NCBI GenBank assembly: GCA_002731275.1
Contig: PCBK01000198.1
Coordinates: 1 to 46,682, forward strand
Direction of reading: 5' to 3'
DNA length: 46,682 nucleotides
Source of the DNA: Deltaproteobacteria bacterium
GTDB taxonomy: Bacteria > Myxococcota_C > UBA6777
In this document: piece after piece, positions 33,519-42,299 of the stretch
Layout: each line of letters begins with the position of its first letter
Position numbering within the stretch: the stretch's first letter is position 1
Program-made: the position numbers and the translations under genes
Notes under the pieces: model-generated
The model's database searches: none
Told to the model about the DNA's origin: nothing
What the model saw: the letters and a program-made list of their open reading frames with translations, nothing else

Positions 33519-34685
33519 CTACTTGGATTGATTGGTTTCTTTGGGGTTGTCTTGGATGATGGATACGAAGGCTGTGTTTTGTTGTGGTTGTAGAGTGGGT
33601 GTACCAAGTGTGTGTTCACCGAACATCCCCCACATGTGACAGCCTACATAGAGACTCCACATCCCAATATTTGGGTAGCCACCAATATAGACAGGTTCCC
33701 ATTGTGGGCGGAACTTGTTCTTGAAGTAAACGAGGCTGCGAAAGCGGAAGAGTTGGTTGCCAAGTGTGGAGTGGTAGAGGGTGTGGAAGATCCAGCGGAG
33801 GTGGAGTGGTAGAGGGTGTGTGGCTTCTGGGATGAATGCCATTGGACATGCTCCAAGAGAGAATCGTGTGACACCCTCTTCGGCGAGCTGCCGGATACAT
33901 GAGACAAACAAGAACTCCATTGTCCCTGCTGGAGCGTGTGGACAACGAGCCATGACATCTACACCCCACCCTTCTTGGGACCAGCCTGGTGTGATGGAGA
34001 CGACCGCGACAGGCGTAGGACTCTCCGGGCAAAATGCGCCGAGGTATCTTCTGTGTCCAGGCATCTGAAGATTGGGGGTGCCGATCAATAGACTCATCTT
34101 GTGGCCTTCTGGTCGATGGCTGAGCCATTCTTGATAGGTGTGTTCTATCAGGTGACGATCTTGCACAGGGTCGAGCCATCGTGAAGTCAGTTGATATCGT
34201 TTGGTGGCGCGGTTGAACATTTGTCTGAGGTCGGCCATCTTCTTTCCCTTCATGGTGAATTGAGTGGGATCGAGGAAGGCCTCTGAGCCAACTTGCAAGC
34301 AACGAATACCTGCTTGTTCGACGGCTTGTTTTTCTTGTTTCGTGATGGGAAAGAGCAGGACGCGTTTGTGGGATTGTGCTTTGGCTTGTGTGATGAAGTC
34401 CTGGAGACTTTGTGTCAGGTGTTCTTGTGGGCCGTGGTAGCCACCGACGATGAATGCACTTTGTCCTTGTGATTGGACACTGAGCAGCCCTTGTTTACAT
34501 TGGATGAGTTGGAGATCGGGTTCGAGTGAGAGGTAGCCATTTGCGCGGGGGGAAGCGTCGATAGTGTCGATGATGGTTTCTTTAGGAGGGGCGGGGAGCT
34601 GGAGGGGCTTGGTGCCCCAGAGTCGGTCGGCCCATCGTCCAGGTAGTGAAAGCAATGTGCGCCATGATAGGCGTGGTGTTCTCAT
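33519..34685 (-). CDS. stand-alone MprF-type aminoacyl-phospholipid synthase domain (DUF2156)
   Basis: A 388-residue protein corresponding to the soluble catalytic half of MprF/LPG synthase, without the multi-span flippase half. It has tandem GNAT-like folds and the late signatures FSLGACPM and LVYFKNKFRPQWEPVYI, a pattern typical of DUF2156. MprF-type enzymes transfer Lys or Ala from aminoacyl-tRNA to phosphatidylglycerol, but free domains can have other acceptors, such as peptide or lipid amines. The hydrophobic stretch at ~270-290 is weak. It is leftward and 175 bp after the kinase gene, so probably its own unit. Confidence 0.75.
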   Translation of the reverse strand: MRTPRLSWRTLLSLPGRWADRLWGTKPLQLPAPPKETIIDTIDASPRANGYLSLEPDLQLIQCKQGLLSVQSQGQSAFIVGGYHGPQEHLTQSLQDFITQAKAQSHKRVLLFPITKQEKQAVEQAGIRCLQVGSEAFLDPTQFTMKGKKMADLRQMFNRATKRYQLTSRWLDPVQDRHLIEHTYQEWLSHRPEGHKMSLLIGTPNLQMPGHRRYLGAFCPESPTPVAVVSITPGWSQEGWGVDVMARCPHAPAGTMEFLFVSCIRQLAEEGVTRFSLGACPMAFIPEATHPLPLHLRWIFHTLYHSTLGNQLFRFRSLVYFKNKFRPQWEPVYIGGYPNIGMWSLYVGCHMWGMFGEHTLGTPTLQPQQNTAFVSIIQDNPKETNQSK

Positions 34686-34860
34686 CGAGAGCTCTTTTGT
34701 GTGGGAGGGGTGGCTGCGCCCCTCTTTTGTGTGTGAGCTGAGAAATGGTGTTTGACCATTTTGGGTGCAAGGTACGGGAATTTGGATGCAAGTGCAAGGG
34801 GGAGAGGTTCATTTGCGAGGGCTGGTGTTTGCTTTGGGGGATGATTGTGTGGTGAGCTGC

Positions 34861-36423
34861 TCAGGGGACTTGGGAGAGGATCTCGTTGAGATATTTGGCG
34901 CGGATAGAGAGGGAGAAGACCTGCTTGGAGCTGTATTTTTTGAGTAGCTTGCTAAAGACCGCTTTGCTTTTTTTGATGTTTCCTTTTTTGTACAGTTTCT
35001 CAGCGAGCTCAACTTGTAGGCCGATGGACGCGCGAAGTCGTATCTTCCGTAGCCAGACTTTCTCTGTTGGTGAGGCCTTTGGTGCGAAGATATGTGTTTG
35101 TTCAATAGCTTGGAGCCATTGCTTCTTTTGGATTTGTTGGAGGATGATTTGTTTATGGGAGGGGGTGTTGTTCTTGTACAGAAAGAATCCGGCAAGGCCA
35201 AGGACAAGTATACCAACAGCTGCGAGGGCGAGCCAGAGTCCTTTTTTGGAGGAGGATTGTTGGTAGAGGCCTGTTTGATGTTGTGGGTAGAGACCTGTTT
35301 GTCGTTGTTGGTAGAGGCCTGTTTGGAATGAGGGCGTTTTTGGATGAGGATCGTTATACGAGGAGTGGGTGGGGGCTGGTTTGAGTCTATGTGTATCTGT
35401 ATTCTGGAGGAAGATGGAGAGGTCACTGAGCTCGACAGCGCCAGAGGTTTGCTCGGGACGTTGTCGTTGCTCACTGGGAAAGAGCGTGCTCATGAGTTTG
35501 GGTAAGTCGATCCGTTGGGGATTGGGTTGTGAGGCGGCGAAATCGAGGAGCGCTTTTCGTATCTCTTTGGCGGATTGGTAGCGCACCTCAGGTTCGCGTT
35601 CGAGGGCCTTCATGACAATTTGTTCGAGTCTTGGTGGGTAGTTTGGGATGATCTGTGAGGGCGGTGTGATAGGTTCGGAGACGAGCGCGGTGATGATCTC
35701 GCCTTCTGTTGCGCGTTGAAAGAGTCCACGGTTTGTGGTGATCTCGTAGAGGACGATACCGAGGGAGAATAGATCGGAGCGTTGATCGACTTTTTGTCCG
35801 ATGAGATGCTCTGGAGCCATGTGACTGAGGCGTCCCTTGAGGACACCTACACGTGTTTTGTGGACTTGTGTGTTGGCCTTGGCGACACCAAAGTCGATGA
35901 GTTTGATTTCCCCTTTGTACGAGATGAGGAGGTTACTTGGGCTTGTATCTCGGTGGATGATGCCGAGGTGTTGCCCTTCTTCGTCCGTGACATGGTGTGC
36001 ATAGTCGAGGGCTTTGGCCGCCTCAGCGCCGATCAAGGCGAGAAGGTCGTATGGTACATTGTTGTTGTAGCTGGGGTGGGTGTGAAGACGTGTGCTGAAC
36101 GAACGCAAATTTTGGCCATGGATGTAGTCCATAATGATGAAGTAGATGCCATTTGCGTAATCGATGCCATGCACTTTTACGATGTTGGGGTGGTGTAGTT
36201 GTGTGGTGAGTTGCGCTTCATCCAAAAACATCGTGATGAATTCTTCCTCTTTGGAGAGGTGAGGAAGAATGCATTTCAACACAAAGATATTGTTGGGGCC
36301 TTCTGGGAGATCTGAGCGACTGGCGAGAAAAAGCTCGGCCATACCACCTTTCGCCAGGCGTGTACGAATCCTGTACTTTCCAAGTTGCAGCTGTTGTTGG
36401 TTTGCAAGTGTCGAGTGATTCAT
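34861..36423 (-). CDS. transmembrane Ser/Thr protein kinase
   Basis: About 520 residues. ATG 36423 is chosen (AAAGG ~11 nt upstream); an ATG eight codons earlier lacks a site. Kinase lobe at ~15-285: the Gly loop is LAKGGMAE, the catalytic Lys is in FVLKCI, the loop HRDTSPSN carries Thr-Ser in place of the usual Leu-Lys, and DFGVAK and MAPEHL follow. All catalytic residues are present. A juxtamembrane stretch carries three copies of an eight-residue TGLY-centred repeat (24-bp DNA repeats, 35257-35328). One membrane helix (~400-420) and a small periplasmic helical/TPR-like domain complete it. It is the last gene of a five-gene leftward signalling operon and only 51 bp after the BMP lipoprotein gene, which could present its ligand. 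Confidence 0.9.
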   Translation of the reverse strand: MNHSTLANQQQLQLGKYRIRTRLAKGGMAELFLASRSDLPEGPNNIFVLKCILPHLSKEEEFITMFLDEAQLTTQLHHPNIVKVHGIDYANGIYFIIMDYIHGQNLRSFSTRLHTHPSYNNNVPYDLLALIGAEAAKALDYAHHVTDEEGQHLGIIHRDTSPSNLLISYKGEIKLIDFGVAKANTQVHKTRVGVLKGRLSHMAPEHLIGQKVDQRSDLFSLGIVLYEITTNRGLFQRATEGEIITALVSEPITPPSQIIPNYPPRLEQIVMKALEREPEVRYQSAKEIRKALLDFAASQPNPQRIDLPKLMSTLFPSEQRQRPEQTSGAVELSDLSIFLQNTDTHRLKPAPTHSSYNDPHPKTPSFQTGLYQQRQTGLYPQHQTGLYQQSSSKKGLWLALAAVGILVLGLAGFFLYKNNTPSHKQIILQQIQKKQWLQAIEQTHIFAPKASPTEKVWLRKIRLRASIGLQVELAEKLYKKGNIKKSKAVFSKLLKKYSSKQVFSLSIRAKYLNEILSQVP

Positions 36424-36474
36424 CAGATTGGTTGCCTTTCTACTCATGTATATGTGGCGGTGAGGTGAGGATGG

Positions 36475-37803
36475 CTAGCGATCTCCCCTACAGCTTTCAG
36501 GGACGGTGGCTGGTGTTGTTGCGTCATCACCGACAATACCTTCAACATACCAACACATGTTGAGGAGTTGTTTGTCAGTTGTGTACGAGCCTGCAGGGAT
36601 CCTGACGGTGCCTTGGTTGTCTTTGATGGGTCCCTTAAAGGGGAGATGTTGTCCTTCTTGCCCTTCTGTCGCAAGTTTGGGAATATAGTTGCTGACTTCA
36701 AGCCGAACCGTTCCTGGGATGGCAGAGCTAAAGTCTGTGAGCGCAAAGGTACTTTCTTGCTTGTCTTTTTTGACTTGTTCCCAGATGATTTTGGAGGGGT
36801 CCCACTTTCCTTGTTCGAGTTGTTTGACAAGTCGTTCGAGGATCGCGCCCCAGTTCCAGTAGGGGGTGAGTATACATGTGCGGGGACCAAAACTACAAGC
36901 GTTGATGGAGTTGAGGCCGATAGTATAGACTTTCTCTCCACTTTTGGTTTTGAGGGGTTCACCGCTAGCGTTCTCAATTTTCTCGATAGGGATGGAGGTG
37001 TCCGTGTGGGAGTGGATGATATCGGTATCGAGATCCAGGAGTTCTTGTGTGACGATGGGTTCTTTTACCGGGTCAAACCAGTTGTAGATCCACTTGACGA
37101 CGACGACCGCTTTTTTGAGTTTGTCTTTGTTTGGGTTCTTTTGGAAGCCAACTTGGACACCTGCCGCGAAGGCGTTGAGGTGTCTGACAACTTCGGGGAT
37201 GGGTTGGGTTGCGATGAAGCCAACGCGTCCCGTCTTGGTCATGGAGCCTGCAATCATTCCAGCCAACCATTCGATCTGGTAGAGGCGACCAAAGTATGAA
37301 CCGAGGTTTTTGCCCGATTCAAATCCAGAGCATTCAAAGAAGTTGAGATCGGGATATTTGGACGCTTTGCTGAGCATCGGGACGAGGAAGTCGTAGCTTG
37401 TTCCGACGATGACGTTGAAGCCTTGTTTCACAAAGTCTTCGATCTGGTTGGGGGCATCTTTGGTGCTGACTGGACCTGCGAAGGTCGTTTCGTAGCCGAG
37501 TTTTTTGAGGTGTAGTCGTCCTTGTTCGTGGGACCATGTCCACCCAAAGTCTCCTACAGGACCGGAGTAAAGGAATGCAATTTTGGGTTTTCTTACAGCT
37601 GGACGGTAGGGGCCGTTTGGGATACCACCGTCTTGTGTATCAGAGACACAATATCCACCACTACAAGTAAACCCCTCCGCACATGGTTTGGCATTACTAC
37701 ACGGGTATTTGACGTCTTTCCAGTCGAGCTCGCCAGTGCAAGAAACGAAGACGATAAGGGCAAGCGCGAGAAAAAACATGGGGAGTTGTTTGGTGATGTT
37801 CAT
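36475..37803 (-). CDS. BMP/PnrA-family nucleoside-binding lipoprotein with Cys-rich insert
   Basis: A 442-residue lipoprotein (VSC lipobox, Cys22). Residues 35-52 form a four-Cys module (C35, C41, C47, C52; pattern C-x5-C-x5-C-x4-C) like the modules of the giant surface protein at 9831. Residues ~70-400 are a BMP/Med family periplasmic-binding fold: KIAFLYSGPVGDFGWTWSHEQG, GFNVIVGTSYDF, GRVGFIA, DIIHSHTD. Family members bind purine nucleosides for ABC uptake or sensing. No permease or ATPase gene is nearby; the neighbours are kinases and PEGA proteins, so a receptor role is inferred. AAGG overlaps the previous gene's stop codon 12 bp upstream, showing tight operon packing. Confidence 0.88.
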   Translation of the reverse strand: MNITKQLPMFFLALALIVFVSCTGELDWKDVKYPCSNAKPCAEGFTCSGGYCVSDTQDGGIPNGPYRPAVRKPKIAFLYSGPVGDFGWTWSHEQGRLHLKKLGYETTFAGPVSTKDAPNQIEDFVKQGFNVIVGTSYDFLVPMLSKASKYPDLNFFECSGFESGKNLGSYFGRLYQIEWLAGMIAGSMTKTGRVGFIATQPIPEVVRHLNAFAAGVQVGFQKNPNKDKLKKAVVVVKWIYNWFDPVKEPIVTQELLDLDTDIIHSHTDTSIPIEKIENASGEPLKTKSGEKVYTIGLNSINACSFGPRTCILTPYWNWGAILERLVKQLEQGKWDPSKIIWEQVKKDKQESTFALTDFSSAIPGTVRLEVSNYIPKLATEGQEGQHLPFKGPIKDNQGTVRIPAGSYTTDKQLLNMCWYVEGIVGDDATTPATVPESCRGDR

Positions 37804-37815
37804 CTTCTTGTTGCC

Positions 37816-38970
37816 TTAGTATGTTGAGAGGATGTGGAGGGGTTGGCTTGTGATGCTTGGCTGAGTGGACGTCTTGGTTTTCGCCTTCGAAGCACCTGCA
37901 CCTGTAGCGAAGAGCACTGCTGACAGGACGACAAGACCTCCAGCGGAACCCGCCAGAACCAATCCGAGTCTTTCATTGTCGTTGGCCGTTTGCCATTGTT
38001 TGCTCAGAGCGAGTTGGCTTGCTGTTTGTGTCTCTGGCGATTGCAATGCTGCGCGCACTGATTGGTGTGCTTGGTTGGATTGGAGCAGAAAGTACGTGCC
38101 TGCTCCGCCAGCCGCAAGGCCTGCGGCAAGGACAATCCAACCTGGCCAGCTCGTGTACCACAACGTCTTGTCTTCTGCCGGAGGAGGTGTTGGGCGACTT
38201 TGTTGTGTGCTCAATACAAATGAGAGATTCTCTTTCTTCTCCGCTGAAATATCCACAGTTTTTCGGTTACTTTTGTACCCTTTGGTTTTCACCAGTACAG
38301 TATGCGTACCTACAGGAAGTTTGATGTCCTTAAGTGGAGTCTTTCCCCAGTTTTTTCCATCGATTTCAACCATCGCGCCCTCTGGTTGGCTCGTGATGGA
38401 GAGTGTCCCTGTTTGGGCTTGGAGCTTCAAACGCAAGTTGAGTGATTTTCCTCCAATGATCGTCACCTCTTGCTCAATCGTTGCGTGGTTGGGGTGCGTG
38501 ATCTTGAGCTTGTGTGTTCCTGTTGAGAGCGCAAGTGGCTTGATGGGAGCCGTTCCTGTCGCCTTGCCATCAATGTGAATGCTGGCACCTGAGGGGGTGA
38601 CAAACAGAACCAATCGTCCCTGCATCATTTTTTTCTTGAGGTGAGCCAGTTTGCTCATGAGACGAGATTGCGTCATCTTGTTTGGGTTCTCTTTGAGGCC
38701 TCGTTGTACTGTTGCGAGCGCGTCTCGATAATTTCCCAACGCTTCCTGACATTTCGCGACCGCAAAGGAGAGCCGTGGGTTTGCCCACAAAGAGTGTGCT
38801 TTTTGATAAAGTGTAAGGGCCTTGGAGAACTCACCTTTATCGTAAGAAACTGCAGCTGTCTGGGACAACTTGACGACTTTTGCAGCGACCTCTTCCGAAG
38901 GTGCTGTTGCGTGGGCTTGTGGGATCACAAAAACAAATAAGACAAGGGCTAAAAAAAATAAACGTTTCAA
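37816..38970 (-). CDS. TPR-PEGA membrane protein
   Basis: A 384-residue exported protein starting at TTG 38970, with GGAGGA 7 nt upstream. A signal peptide (~1-22) leads to TPR-like helices (~30-110). Two PEGA domains follow: LVLFVTPSGASIHIDGKATG (~119) and LSITSQPEGAMVEIDGKNWG (~195). A Pro-rich bit and one or two membrane helices (~275-300 and ~330-355) complete it. PEGA domains are surface or periplasmic beta modules often fused to kinases; here it may bridge envelope and kinase partners. It lies 23 bp after the pseudokinase gene and 12 bp before the BMP gene. Confidence 0.85.
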   Translation of the reverse strand: MKRLFFLALVLFVFVIPQAHATAPSEEVAAKVVKLSQTAAVSYDKGEFSKALTLYQKAHSLWANPRLSFAVAKCQEALGNYRDALATVQRGLKENPNKMTQSRLMSKLAHLKKKMMQGRLVLFVTPSGASIHIDGKATGTAPIKPLALSTGTHKLKITHPNHATIEQEVTIIGGKSLNLRLKLQAQTGTLSITSQPEGAMVEIDGKNWGKTPLKDIKLPVGTHTVLVKTKGYKSNRKTVDISAEKKENLSFVLSTQQSRPTPPPAEDKTLWYTSWPGWIVLAAGLAAGGAGTYFLLQSNQAHQSVRAALQSPETQTASQLALSKQWQTANDNERLGLVLAGSAGGLVVLSAVLFATGAGASKAKTKTSTQPSITSQPLHILSTY

Positions 38971-38993
38971 GAATCATTCCTCCATCAAGAGCT

Positions 38994-40442
38994 TCAAGGA
39001 AGCTCGATTTGAATAGGTTTCAATCTTACAAAGTAGGAGCTTTTCTTGTTTGTAGGAGATATCCTGATGGTCTTTGAAAAATGATCTTTTCTTTTGATAA
39101 TAAAGACTTTGGTACTATCTCTTGCGATTCGAATTCGAATGGGCGTGACACCCAAACGTTTGCTTTGTCCTTTTATATAAACAGCCGCCCCTGTGGGAGA
39201 GCTGCTGAGACGAATTCTTCGTCTACGTAAGCGTCTCGAGCGTCTACGGACCACACGCTTGGGTTTTTTTCTCACCTTCAGAGGACGTCTTCTGTTCTTT
39301 TTGACAGGCTTTTTGGTTGGTTGTGCTGCTGACACTCTCTCTGTTGGCTCTGGTGGTATCGCTCTCTCTGGCGGCGAAGAGACAGCGTCTTTTGTACTTG
39401 TGTCTGGTATGGTGTTGGTGTTTGGTGACGAACCCCTTGTGTTGGTCTCTGGAGTCTTTGTTTTTTCTGGAAGAGCTGCTGCCACAGATGCATCACTTTG
39501 TTGTGTCGTGTTGGTTGTTGGCTGTGTTGGTTGTGGCCAGAAAAACCATGACAGTCCAATGACAATGACAAAGAGTAAGCCCACTCCCATGAGAGGTTGT
39601 GTGAGGAAGGACAGCCCCGGACGTTGTTTTTTCTCTTCTATGGCTAGCTTTTTGGCGACCTTTTGCATCGTCGGTCTGTTGGCTGCCACATTCTCCACCA
39701 TCGTGTGAAAGAGAGTGTGAAGTGAGTTTGGTATATCGACGTAAGCAGGGAGTGATGGGAGCTCGTTTGGCGGGAGTGGTTGCGTCAGCAGTTGACCTGT
39801 AAGCATGGACAACAACAACAGCCCGAGCTGGTACACATCTGTGTGTGGGTGTTCAACGCCCTCGTCTTCCATCTGTTCGGGAGCTAAGTATGGGTATGTA
39901 GGGGCGATTTTATACGAGTTTTGTTGAGGGAAGGGGACACCGAGACCGTGGAGTTTCACAAAGTCCCCACCGCTACCATCTGGAACAAGCGTGATATGCT
40001 TTGGATGGAGCGCGTGGTGGTACAGCTCTGCTTTGTATGTCACGGCCAACGCGTTTGCGATTTGGCTCGTGATAGAGAGTGCACGAGCGAGATGGAGTGG
40101 GCCTTGTGTCGTGATTAACTCTTCTAGTGTCTGTCCTGGAACAAACTCAGTGACGTAGTAAAGCTCTCCGTAAGGGGTTTCGTTGTGTTCGATGATTTGC
40201 AGGATATGTGGAGTTTGCAGCTGCGCGCGTTTGATGACCTCTTGCTCAAATTGAAAAAAGCCCCCCCCTTCTTCTTGTGCTGTAAGCAGCTCGATCAACA
40301 CCTTCTCGCCTGCTAACGTATGTGCCGCAACATAACTCTCGTATACACCATGTAATGGCCTTTTTTGGATGATACGATATCTGTTCTCCAGTGTGGAACC
40401 TATACCCGTTTTGTCTCTTTGTGGGGGGGAAGCCGTTGTCAT
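38994..40442 (-). CDS. Ser/Thr pseudokinase with PEGA tail
   Basis: A 482-residue protein; AGAGG 5 nt before ATG. Residues ~20-270 keep the kinase fold (FVPGQTLEELI, YLAPEQ, TDVYQLGLLLL). The catalytic Lys is replaced by Glu51 (VLIELL), HRDLKPxN by HHALHPKH (142-149, no catalytic Asp), and DFG is lost (KLHGLG, ~163-168). The Gly loop is also degenerate (RPLHGVYES). One membrane helix lies at ~280-298, then a Thr/Pro linker, a very basic stretch (about ten Arg/Lys-rich repeats, ~385-415) and a PEGA domain (~416-470). It likely acts as an allosteric or scaffolding partner of the active kinase encoded downstream. An eight-G run in its coding strand (40261-40268) could slip. Confidence 0.88.
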   Translation of the reverse strand: MTTASPPQRDKTGIGSTLENRYRIIQKRPLHGVYESYVAAHTLAGEKVLIELLTAQEEGGGFFQFEQEVIKRAQLQTPHILQIIEHNETPYGELYYVTEFVPGQTLEELITTQGPLHLARALSITSQIANALAVTYKAELYHHALHPKHITLVPDGSGGDFVKLHGLGVPFPQQNSYKIAPTYPYLAPEQMEDEGVEHPHTDVYQLGLLLLSMLTGQLLTQPLPPNELPSLPAYVDIPNSLHTLFHTMVENVAANRPTMQKVAKKLAIEEKKQRPGLSFLTQPLMGVGLLFVIVIGLSWFFWPQPTQPTTNTTQQSDASVAAALPEKTKTPETNTRGSSPNTNTIPDTSTKDAVSSPPERAIPPEPTERVSAAQPTKKPVKKNRRRPLKVRKKPKRVVRRRSRRLRRRRIRLSSSPTGAAVYIKGQSKRLGVTPIRIRIARDSTKVFIIKRKDHFSKTIRISPTNKKSSYFVRLKPIQIELP

Positions 40443-40535
40443 GAGAGCCTCTCTTGTTCGTGAGGAACAAAGTCTCGGTTTTGGGGGTAAACATGCCTGA
40501 CTCGTTCGTGTGTTGCCGTGTTGATGGAGGGGGGA

Positions 40536-42299
40536 TTATGAAAGGCGCAATCTGCTGATGACGTGTTGGAGCAGATTGCTCTCGTGTATATCCTTGTCCA
40601 AAAGTAAATCTACGCCAGCTTTTGTTGCTGACATAGTAAGCGATTCAATGGGTTGTTTTGTCAATAAAAAGAAAGGTATATCTCGCCACTCTGGCATCGA
40701 GCGCAGGAGGCGACAGAGGTCGATACCGTTGAGCGTGGGGATCTCGAAGTCGATGAGCAAAAGATCTGGACGGATATTGGACATCTCATGCATGAGGTGC
40801 ATGGGAGACATCGCGGTCATCGCCTCCATGTTTTGCTCTGTAAAGTAGGTTTGAAGTTTTCTCGCAAACTCCGTGTCCTTTGACATCAAAAAGAGCTTTG
40901 GTTGCTCTTTGTAAAACCCTTTCACCTTTCTCAACAACGCTCCAAATGAATCCTTCATCTCGTTCTCTTCGATGTAATAAGAGCGAGCCACGTGCGCTGC
41001 AAGGACGCGTTTTGACAGCTCAACACTCTCTCCGAAAAACAGGATAGGGATGGATTTGTTGCCCTTTCGTATTCTTTGAGCGGCTTGCACAGTTGCAGGC
41101 ATGATGTAGAGCGGCAGAGACGAAGTTCCTGGTTGTTGGTTGTAGTTTTGTGCGGTGCTTTTTGGAAAGGGGATGAGCAAGACATCACACGACGTGAGCT
41201 TGGGATGTGTCAGGATTTCGTCAGAGGAACCAAACTGACATAACTCTATAGTATCCCTCACCGCGAGAGGTTGGAGAGTTTCGTAGAGCGCACTTTCCTC
41301 ACTCAGCAAGAAGGCATTGAGGAGCTCTGTAGGTGGAGTTTGTGAACTCTCATCTCCTTCGATTTCTTCGATGATATCGAGGCTGGGAGATGATTCTATT
41401 GGGAGCTCCATGGATGAGTAGCTGGTGTTGTTTTCTTGCCTGAGCTGTAAGACACACTCTTCCAGTTTCTTTTGGATCGTCTGAAAGTTGAACTGCAGGT
41501 TTTCCGTTTGACCTTGTGAGTGACTTTCTAGTATTTTTTCAATGACCCCGCACTGTTCGCTTATTTCGGAGAAGCCAAAGGAGCCTGCACTACCATGAAG
41601 CTGGTGTGTTTGCTGTAGAGCCTCATCCAGGGACTCTCTATCTCTTTTTTTGTAAAAGGAAGAGAGCGAACCTAGCAAATGAAAGAGCTTTTTTTCGAGC
41701 CGTTGTGCATGATCTTGCCGCATCTCTTCGAAGAGTTTGGAGGCTTGGACTGCTGTTGAGTGTCTGGACAATGCTGGATTTGTCATGATGGACGTTGCCT
41801 CATGCAAAAGGGGCATTTTGGTTTGGCCTGTCTCCTGAAATGCGTACAACAACCCCTCTTGTGGGAGTGGTATAGAACTTGTTGTGGTGGTGATGTTGTG
41901 GGAAAAGGTGTCCTCTGGAGGGGGGATGTATGCAGAAAGAGCGCGACTTAAGCCTTCATCATCAATCGGTTTTTTGATGAGTGTGTCAACGCTTAGTGTG
42001 TGGGTGAGATGTTCCCGAAGAGGATACTCAAAGTACTTTTGGCTCGCTGAGATGAAGATGATCTTTGGTTGTTGAGCAAGCCTACGAATCTCCTCAATAA
42101 AGCTCACACCGTCACCATCTGGTAGCACTCCATCCACAAACATCAAGTCGAACCTCATTTGCCGTGCAAGTGTGAGCGCTTGTTTGTATTTTGTGACGGA
42201 GAGGACCTCATGGTTGTGCTTCATGAGAAGAGACGAGAGTCTATCCCGAAAAAGCATTTCGTCTTCCAGTACGAGGATTCGGTATTTGGGATTCGACAT
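40536..42299 (-). CDS. receiver-HPt-receiver response regulator
   Basis: A 587-residue cytoplasmic phosphorelay protein. Receiver 1 (~7-122) has the acid pocket E12/D13, phospho-acceptor Asp56 (FVDGVLPDGDG) and Lys110. An HPt domain (~190-290) has the motif THQLHGSAGSFG with phospho-His232. A divergent middle region (~335-455) resembles a degenerate receiver. A C-terminal receiver (~470-587) has LLIDFEIPTLNG and DKD, but its N-terminal acid pair is replaced by MSKD, so it may not be phosphorylated normally. No DNA-binding domain and no histidine kinase are present nearby. It is the first gene of the signalling operon, 93 bp before the pseudokinase. Confidence 0.9.
   Translation of the reverse strand: MSNPKYRILVLEDEMLFRDRLSSLLMKHNHEVLSVTKYKQALTLARQMRFDLMFVDGVLPDGDGVSFIEEIRRLAQQPKIIFISASQKYFEYPLREHLTHTLSVDTLIKKPIDDEGLSRALSAYIPPPEDTFSHNITTTTSSIPLPQEGLLYAFQETGQTKMPLLHEATSIMTNPALSRHSTAVQASKLFEEMRQDHAQRLEKKLFHLLGSLSSFYKKRDRESLDEALQQTHQLHGSAGSFGFSEISEQCGVIEKILESHSQGQTENLQFNFQTIQKKLEECVLQLRQENNTSYSSMELPIESSPSLDIIEEIEGDESSQTPPTELLNAFLLSEESALYETLQPLAVRDTIELCQFGSSDEILTHPKLTSCDVLLIPFPKSTAQNYNQQPGTSSLPLYIMPATVQAAQRIRKGNKSIPILFFGESVELSKRVLAAHVARSYYIEENEMKDSFGALLRKVKGFYKEQPKLFLMSKDTEFARKLQTYFTEQNMEAMTAMSPMHLMHEMSNIRPDLLLIDFEIPTLNGIDLCRLLRSMPEWRDIPFFLLTKQPIESLTMSATKAGVDLLLDKDIHESNLLQHVISRLRLS

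Noticed and set aside
33339-33593. 84-codon + strand frame in G/T-rich DNA
   Set aside because: Gly/Leu/Cys-rich low-complexity composition due to G/T bias; overlaps the end of the MprF-like gene; no ribosome-binding site.
36568-37299. 243-codon open frame on the + strand
   Set aside because: Antisense to the BMP lipoprotein gene, which is firmly recognised.
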